Shown here one piece after another: positions 60,597 to 64,000 of a stretch of 64,000 bases of DNA (positions are counted from its first letter, which is position 1; each line of letters opens with the position of its first letter). A model generated the notes under the pieces. That model did no database searches, had not been told where the DNA came from, and saw only the letters and a list, made by a program, of their open reading frames with translations. The DNA comes from Phycisphaeraceae bacterium (GTDB taxonomy: Bacteria; Planctomycetota; Phycisphaerae; Phycisphaerales; UBA1924). The stretch lies in the NCBI GenBank assembly GCA_021297895.1, contig JAJTHN010000005.1, positions 1 through 64,000 on the forward strand. The letters are read 5' to 3'. A program made the translations under genes and the position numbers.

Positions 60597-61703
60597 CTAT
60601 CGGCCGGCGGCGGGGCCGGCGCGATCGCTCTCGGCGGCGGGCGGCACCGGCGGCATCGGGTGTGTGCTGGTGAACCGCCGCACCGGCACGCTCCCCTGCA
60701 GTTCCGCGACGATCGTCCGCACCATCGAATCGATCGCGCCCGCGTACGCCGCCTCGGGCGTGCCCTCCGGCCCGAGCGTGCGCACGAACCCCAGCGGCAC
60801 AAGACGCACCTCGTGCCCCAGCGAGCGGCACATCTCCGCCAGGGCCGCGGCCCAGGGGTGATCGGCCGCGGCGAAGATCGCCGGCACGCGTCGCTCGGCC
60901 AGCCGACCCGCGAGCGTCGCGAGTTCCGGGCGAACGACGGGACGATCACGCACGGGCAGCGCGACAAACTCGATCATCGCGCCGCGCGTGAGATACTCCA
61001 GGCTCGGCTCATCGCTGACGATCAGCGCCGGATCGCTGGGAATCGTGCCGAGAACTTTCTTCGCGTAGCTGCCGAGCGTGCTCACGCGGTCGCGATATCG
61101 CTCCAGCCCGGCGTCGTACGGGGCCTTGGCCTCGGGCGTGCCGCCGTCGATGCTGATCAGCGCGGCGTGAATGGCCGGGAGCAGTTCCGCCCAAAGCAAC
61201 GGATCGAGGTGAACGCCGGGCGCGGGGTTGCTGCTAGCGGTGATCAGCCGTGTCGCGTCCGGTGGCGCGATGCGCGCGATTCGGGCCGGGGCGTCGGCGG
61301 GAACGGGCACGGATCGCGGGTCGAGCGATTCATCCAGCGCGATGATCAGGTCCGCCGCGAGCAGAACTTCGGCCGAGGGAGGATCGCCCAGCAGTTCAAC
61401 GCGGAGCGACGGCAGGCGTGTAAATGCGATGTGGCGGACGGCATCGAGCAGGACGGGCGAGGTGACGACGATCGTGCGAGCGGATGCGGCGGGGGTGGGG
61501 GGCCAACGCGGAATCTCGCCGGTGTCGGGAGCCGCCGCCGCGGCGGAGGGGGGCGCGTCTTTGCCCTGCGGCGAGCGCTCGCAGCCGGTCTGCGCAAGCG
61601 GAATCAGTGCAAGAAGGACGAGTGCCGGGAGCGTTGGGAGGGCTGTCCGGGCGTTGGCCGCGTGGGCGGTGGTCGTGGCGGAACTGGTGGCTTTCGTGAG
61701 CAT
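60597..61703 (-). CDS. Metal ABC transporter substrate-binding-like lipoprotein, degenerate ligands
   Basis: A 368-residue protein with a lipoprotein-like start (TLPALVLLALIPLAQTGC). It follows the fold of ZnuA/TroA-type cluster A-I metal-binding proteins: SPVLLDAVRHIAFTRLPSLR, VLLAADLIIALDESLD, HLDPLLWAELLPAIHAALIS, long backbone helix, and SDEPSLEYLTRGAMIEFVAL. Of the usual ligands only the His of HLDP is clear; the first His is replaced (GDPPSAEVL), the third position is Asp (SDEP) and the fourth region lacks Glu (IFAAADHP). No ABC ATPase or permease is nearby; it leads purE-purK instead. ATG 61703 follows GGGAG. Confidence 0.7.
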   Translation of the reverse strand: MLTKATSSATTTAHAANARTALPTLPALVLLALIPLAQTGCERSPQGKDAPPSAAAAAPDTGEIPRWPPTPAASARTIVVTSPVLLDAVRHIAFTRLPSLRVELLGDPPSAEVLLAADLIIALDESLDPRSVPVPADAPARIARIAPPDATRLITASSNPAPGVHLDPLLWAELLPAIHAALISIDGGTPEAKAPYDAGLERYRDRVSTLGSYAKKVLGTIPSDPALIVSDEPSLEYLTRGAMIEFVALPVRDRPVVRPELATLAGRLAERRVPAIFAAADHPWAAALAEMCRSLGHEVRLVPLGFVRTLGPEGTPEAAYAGAIDSMVRTIVAELQGSVPVRRFTSTHPMPPVPPAAESDRAGPAAGR

Positions 61704-61767
61704 CGCTGGCTCCCGTGGCGGTCGATGTCGCAAAGAGTAGATCGGTGCTCCTCGGCTAGGATCGTTC

Positions 61768-63210
61768 GTGAGCCCCGAGGGGACCGATCCAGTTCGCGGC
61801 GTGAACGCCAGCGCGGGCGGCGATGCCGAGCGTGGCGATGGTGTGCGCGCGCCCGAGAGCCGCGAGGCTCGCCTGGCCCGGCTGCTCAAGCGTGCGCGAG
61901 AACTGCCCGAGGTTCCCGGTGTGTACCTGATGAAGGACTCCGACGGCGAAGTGATCTATGTCGGCAAGGCCCTGCGTCTGCCCGATCGGGTGTCGTCGTA
62001 CTTCGTGCCGTCGGCGGATCTTGGGGTCAAGAAGCAGCCGATGCTCGATGTTGTCGCGGACTTTGACATCATCGAGTGCGAGACGGAGTGGGAGGCGCTG
62101 CTGACCGAGAACCGGCTGGTCAAGGACCTCAAGCCGCCGCCGCGGTACAACGTGCGGCTCAAGGATGACAAGACGTTCCCGTATCTTGTCGTGACGCAGC
62201 GGGAGGATTATCCGCGCGTATACGTCACGCGAGATCCGCGCGGCGTCAGCGCCGGGCCGTACGCCCTGAACGCGAGGATCTTCGGCCCCTTCGCCAACGC
62301 GGGCGCGCTGCGCGAGGCTGTCACGCTGCTCCAGCGGGCCTTCAAGTTCCGCACGTGCTCGCTGGACATCGTTCACGGCGACGAGCGCAACCGGCTCTTT
62401 CGCCCGTGTCTTCTGCACGCGATCAATCAGTGCACCGCGCCCTGCGCCGAGCGCATCGGCACCGAGGCGTATCGGCAGGATGTCGATCGATTCGTGCGGT
62501 TCATCTCGGGCAAGCGCAGCGCGATGCTCCGCGAGCTGCGGGGTGAGATGGAGCGAGCCAGCGCGGCGCTCGAGTTCGAGCGTGCCGCGGCGCTGCGGGA
62601 CCAGATCCGCTCGCTGGAGAAGCTGAACGATCGCGCGAGCATCGACGACGGCTATCAGCCCGAGGCGGAGGTTGCGTACGCGCACCCGCGCGAGAGTTGC
62701 GAGGCCTTGGCCAAGGTTCTGGGGCTGGATCGGCCCGCGCGGTTCGTCGAGGCGATCGACATCGCCCACCTGCAAGGGAACGAGACCGTCGGCAGCAAGG
62801 TCTGCTTCATGGACGGGCGGCCGTTCAAGGATGAGTACCGACGGTTCAAGGTCCGGACCGTGGCCAACGACGACTACTCGGCGATCCGCGAGGTCGTCAG
62901 CCGACGCTACCGCGACGCGGCGATGGGGCACGAACTGTTCCCCGATGTCGTGATGATCGACGGAGGCCAGGGGCAGCTCAACGCCGCGATGGAGGTCTTC
63001 GCCGATACGCCGTTCAAGCCGGCCACGCTGGTGAGCCTGGCCAAGAAGGAGGAACTCGTGCACGTGCTGGGCGTGAGCGAGCCGCTGCGGCTGCCGCGGA
63101 ACAACAAGGGCCTCAAGCTCCTTCAGGCCGCGCGGGATGAGGCGCATCGGTTTGCACAGGCCTATCACCACACGCTTCGACGCAAGCGCACGCTCGGGGA
63201 TGAGGTTTAA
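61768..63210 (+). CDS. uvrC: UvrC excinuclease subunit lacking the C-terminal HhH domain
   Basis: The nuclease of nucleotide excision repair, cutting on both sides of a lesion. GIY-YIG 3' nuclease at about 49-125 (VPGVYLMKDSDGEVIYVGKA, with the catalytic Arg and Glu in LRLPDRVSSYFVPS and EWEALLTENRLVKDLKPP), a Cys-rich middle, UVR domain near 250-285 (LEFERAAALRDQIRSLE), and the RNase H-like 5' nuclease (FVEAIDIAHLQGNETVGSKV, DVVMIDGGQGQLNAAM, EAHRFAQAYHHTLRR). The protein stops right there (480 aa); normal UvrC has about 600 residues with tandem HhH at the end. Divergent from the lipoprotein gene; GTG start. Confidence 0.93.
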   Translation: MSPEGTDPVRGVNASAGGDAERGDGVRAPESREARLARLLKRARELPEVPGVYLMKDSDGEVIYVGKALRLPDRVSSYFVPSADLGVKKQPMLDVVADFDIIECETEWEALLTENRLVKDLKPPPRYNVRLKDDKTFPYLVVTQREDYPRVYVTRDPRGVSAGPYALNARIFGPFANAGALREAVTLLQRAFKFRTCSLDIVHGDERNRLFRPCLLHAINQCTAPCAERIGTEAYRQDVDRFVRFISGKRSAMLRELRGEMERASAALEFERAAALRDQIRSLEKLNDRASIDDGYQPEAEVAYAHPRESCEALAKVLGLDRPARFVEAIDIAHLQGNETVGSKVCFMDGRPFKDEYRRFKVRTVANDDYSAIREVVSRRYRDAAMGHELFPDVVMIDGGQGQLNAAMEVFADTPFKPATLVSLAKKEELVHVLGVSEPLRLPRNNKGLKLLQAARDEAHRFAQAYHHTLRRKRTLGDEV

Positions 63211-63501
63211 TCAGCAAGGGAAGTTGCGAAGATCGGCGGCGATCGAGCGGCGCCGCCCGGGCCGAGGGTGATCATCGACAATCAGAGCGCAAACACCGTG
63301 TGAGCGTCGCGCAAACGTGCGTGCGGACTCGCTCGGTGGCGGAACGTTCCGCCTCATGGGCGGTGTCTTTCGGCAGGGCGTGTCGGAAGTCGATCGGAAT
63401 CTTCGTCTTCATGGCGGAGCCCGGTCAACGAATATGCCCAGTGCTCGCGAGATGCTCGCGAAGTGTTCGAGAGTGGTCGGATTTACTTCGGCGATCTGTG
63501 T

Positions 63502-64000
63502 ATGTCTGGACGCGCGATAACCGTCGGCGGTCGGGTCGTTCTCTCGGCAGTCCTCGTGAGCCTCGCGGGCGGTGTGTGTTCGGCGCAGTCGTACTCCGCG
63601 GCGATCATCAACCCCGCTGGCTCCCTCGAGACGTTCATCCGCGGCGGCGGGCAAAGCGCCGGCGCGGTGGGGAGCTACTCGCTGCCGATCGAGTCACCGA
63701 TTCCCGACTCGCGGATCGTGCGAGCCTTCGTGTTCGACGGCTCGAACGTCGTCGATCTGCACCCGACCGGATTCTCCGCGTCGTACGCCAATCGCTCGCG
63801 GAACGGCCAGCAGGTGGGCTTCGGCTTCACCAGCGATCCCAACATCGCGCTGCTCTGGACGGGCACCGCCGAGAGCGTTGTGCAGTTGAACAACAGCGAG
63901 ACGCTCTCGGCCGTCGCCAGCGATACGGATGGCCAGACCCAGGTCGGCGCGGCACGGACGATTCTGGGCGGACCGCTGGACAACGCCTACGCATGGCAGG
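63502..64000 (+). CDS. Secreted HAF-like repeat protein (5' part)
   Basis: The 5' end of a gene that runs off the right edge (166 codons visible, no stop). ATG 63502 opens a signal peptide (VVLSAVLVSLAGGVCSAQ). The mature part shows HAF-like repeats: VVDLHPTGFSASYANRSRN, GQQVGFGFTS, ALLWTGTAESVVQLNN, GQTQVGAA and AYAWQ, the VDLHP...GQQVG...ALLW pattern of extracellular repeat proteins in planctomycetes. A C-terminal sorting tail would be expected beyond the window. The spacer before it (63211-63501) shows nothing I can support. Confidence 0.75.
   Translation, partial: MSGRAITVGGRVVLSAVLVSLAGGVCSAQSYSAAIINPAGSLETFIRGGGQSAGAVGSYSLPIESPIPDSRIVRAFVFDGSNVVDLHPTGFSASYANRSRNGQQVGFGFTSDPNIALLWTGTAESVVQLNNSETLSAVASDTDGQTQVGAARTILGGPLDNAYAWQ

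Noticed and set aside
59670-62066. A 798-codon plus-strand frame through purK, purE, the lipoprotein gene and uvrC
   Set aside because: Arg/Gly/Ala-rich, antisense to three well-supported genes and overlapping the start of a fourth.
1-64000. tRNA, rRNA, insertion sequences, prophage or integrase genes
   Set aside because: Reading both strands gave no cloverleaf with a GTTCRA arm, no rRNA blocks and no transposase or integrase motifs.

Overview
The window is high-GC bacterial chromosome, almost certainly Planctomycetota and most likely Phycisphaerae (Phycisphaerales). The signs are several secreted proteins with planctomycete-style C-terminal sorting tails (Pro-rich turn, hydrophobic stretch, Arg cluster), dockerin-like DxxxDG repeats closing secreted proteins, HAF-like repeats in the last gene, a B12-dependent ribonucleotide reductase, and strong GC3 bias that opens long antisense reading frames everywhere. 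No rRNA, tRNA, CRISPR array, transposase or phage gene was recognised.

Layout. 0-6.7 kb: secreted and surface proteins (partial FGE-sulfatase-like protein, dockerin-tailed protein, FN3-like protein, P-domain protein, lipoprotein, small membrane protein), two copies of an 80-bp dispersed repeat and a run of G tracts. 6.8-16.6 kb: housekeeping and metabolic genes (rlmN, a glycosyltransferase, a HAL2/CysQ-type phosphatase, flagellin, an FHA protein, hemW, a zinc-finger protein, a PEP-CTERM gene broken by an amber codon, and an L-threonine dehydrogenase homologue lacking the structural zinc site). 16.7-21.5 kb: a 24-bp perfect hairpin, a class II Fic protein, an orphan ParA and a His-rich P1B ATPase. 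21.8-28 kb: gpsA, dcd and nrdJ; between dcd and nrdJ lies a four-helix-bundle (23S rRNA IVP family) gene bounded by inverted repeats. 28-36 kb: a large secreted protein, an MscS channel, and the ATP-grasp / alpha-E / transglutaminase cassette. 36-41 kb: a TlpA-like thioredoxin, an outer-membrane-lipoprotein-sorting-like protein, and a receiver plus HD-GYP c-di-GMP module.

40.8-53.9 kb is the most striking region: a continuous minus-strand cluster of about 13 genes, starting with a membrane histidine kinase and a STAS protein, then a GspE/PilB ATPase, GspF/PilC, PilM-, PilN-, PilO- and PilP/GspC-like proteins, and five pseudopilin-type proteins. Most of its junctions are 4-bp start/stop overlaps. 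It mixes type IV pilus (PilMNO) and type II secretion (G, H, I, J, K) parts and has no secretin or prepilin peptidase in view.

54-64 kb: a SOUL heme-binding protein, a rubrerythrin-like protein that has lost its di-iron ligands, an orphan FixJ-type regulator, a CBM20-like/esterase/dockerin protein, a degenerate metal-binding lipoprotein in one operon with purE and purK, a UvrC without its C-terminal HhH domain, and a secreted HAF-repeat protein running off the right edge. The genes fall into four themes: nucleotide supply and DNA repair, cell-surface and export machinery, c-di-GMP/two-component signalling, and secreted proteins with planctomycete anchoring signals.
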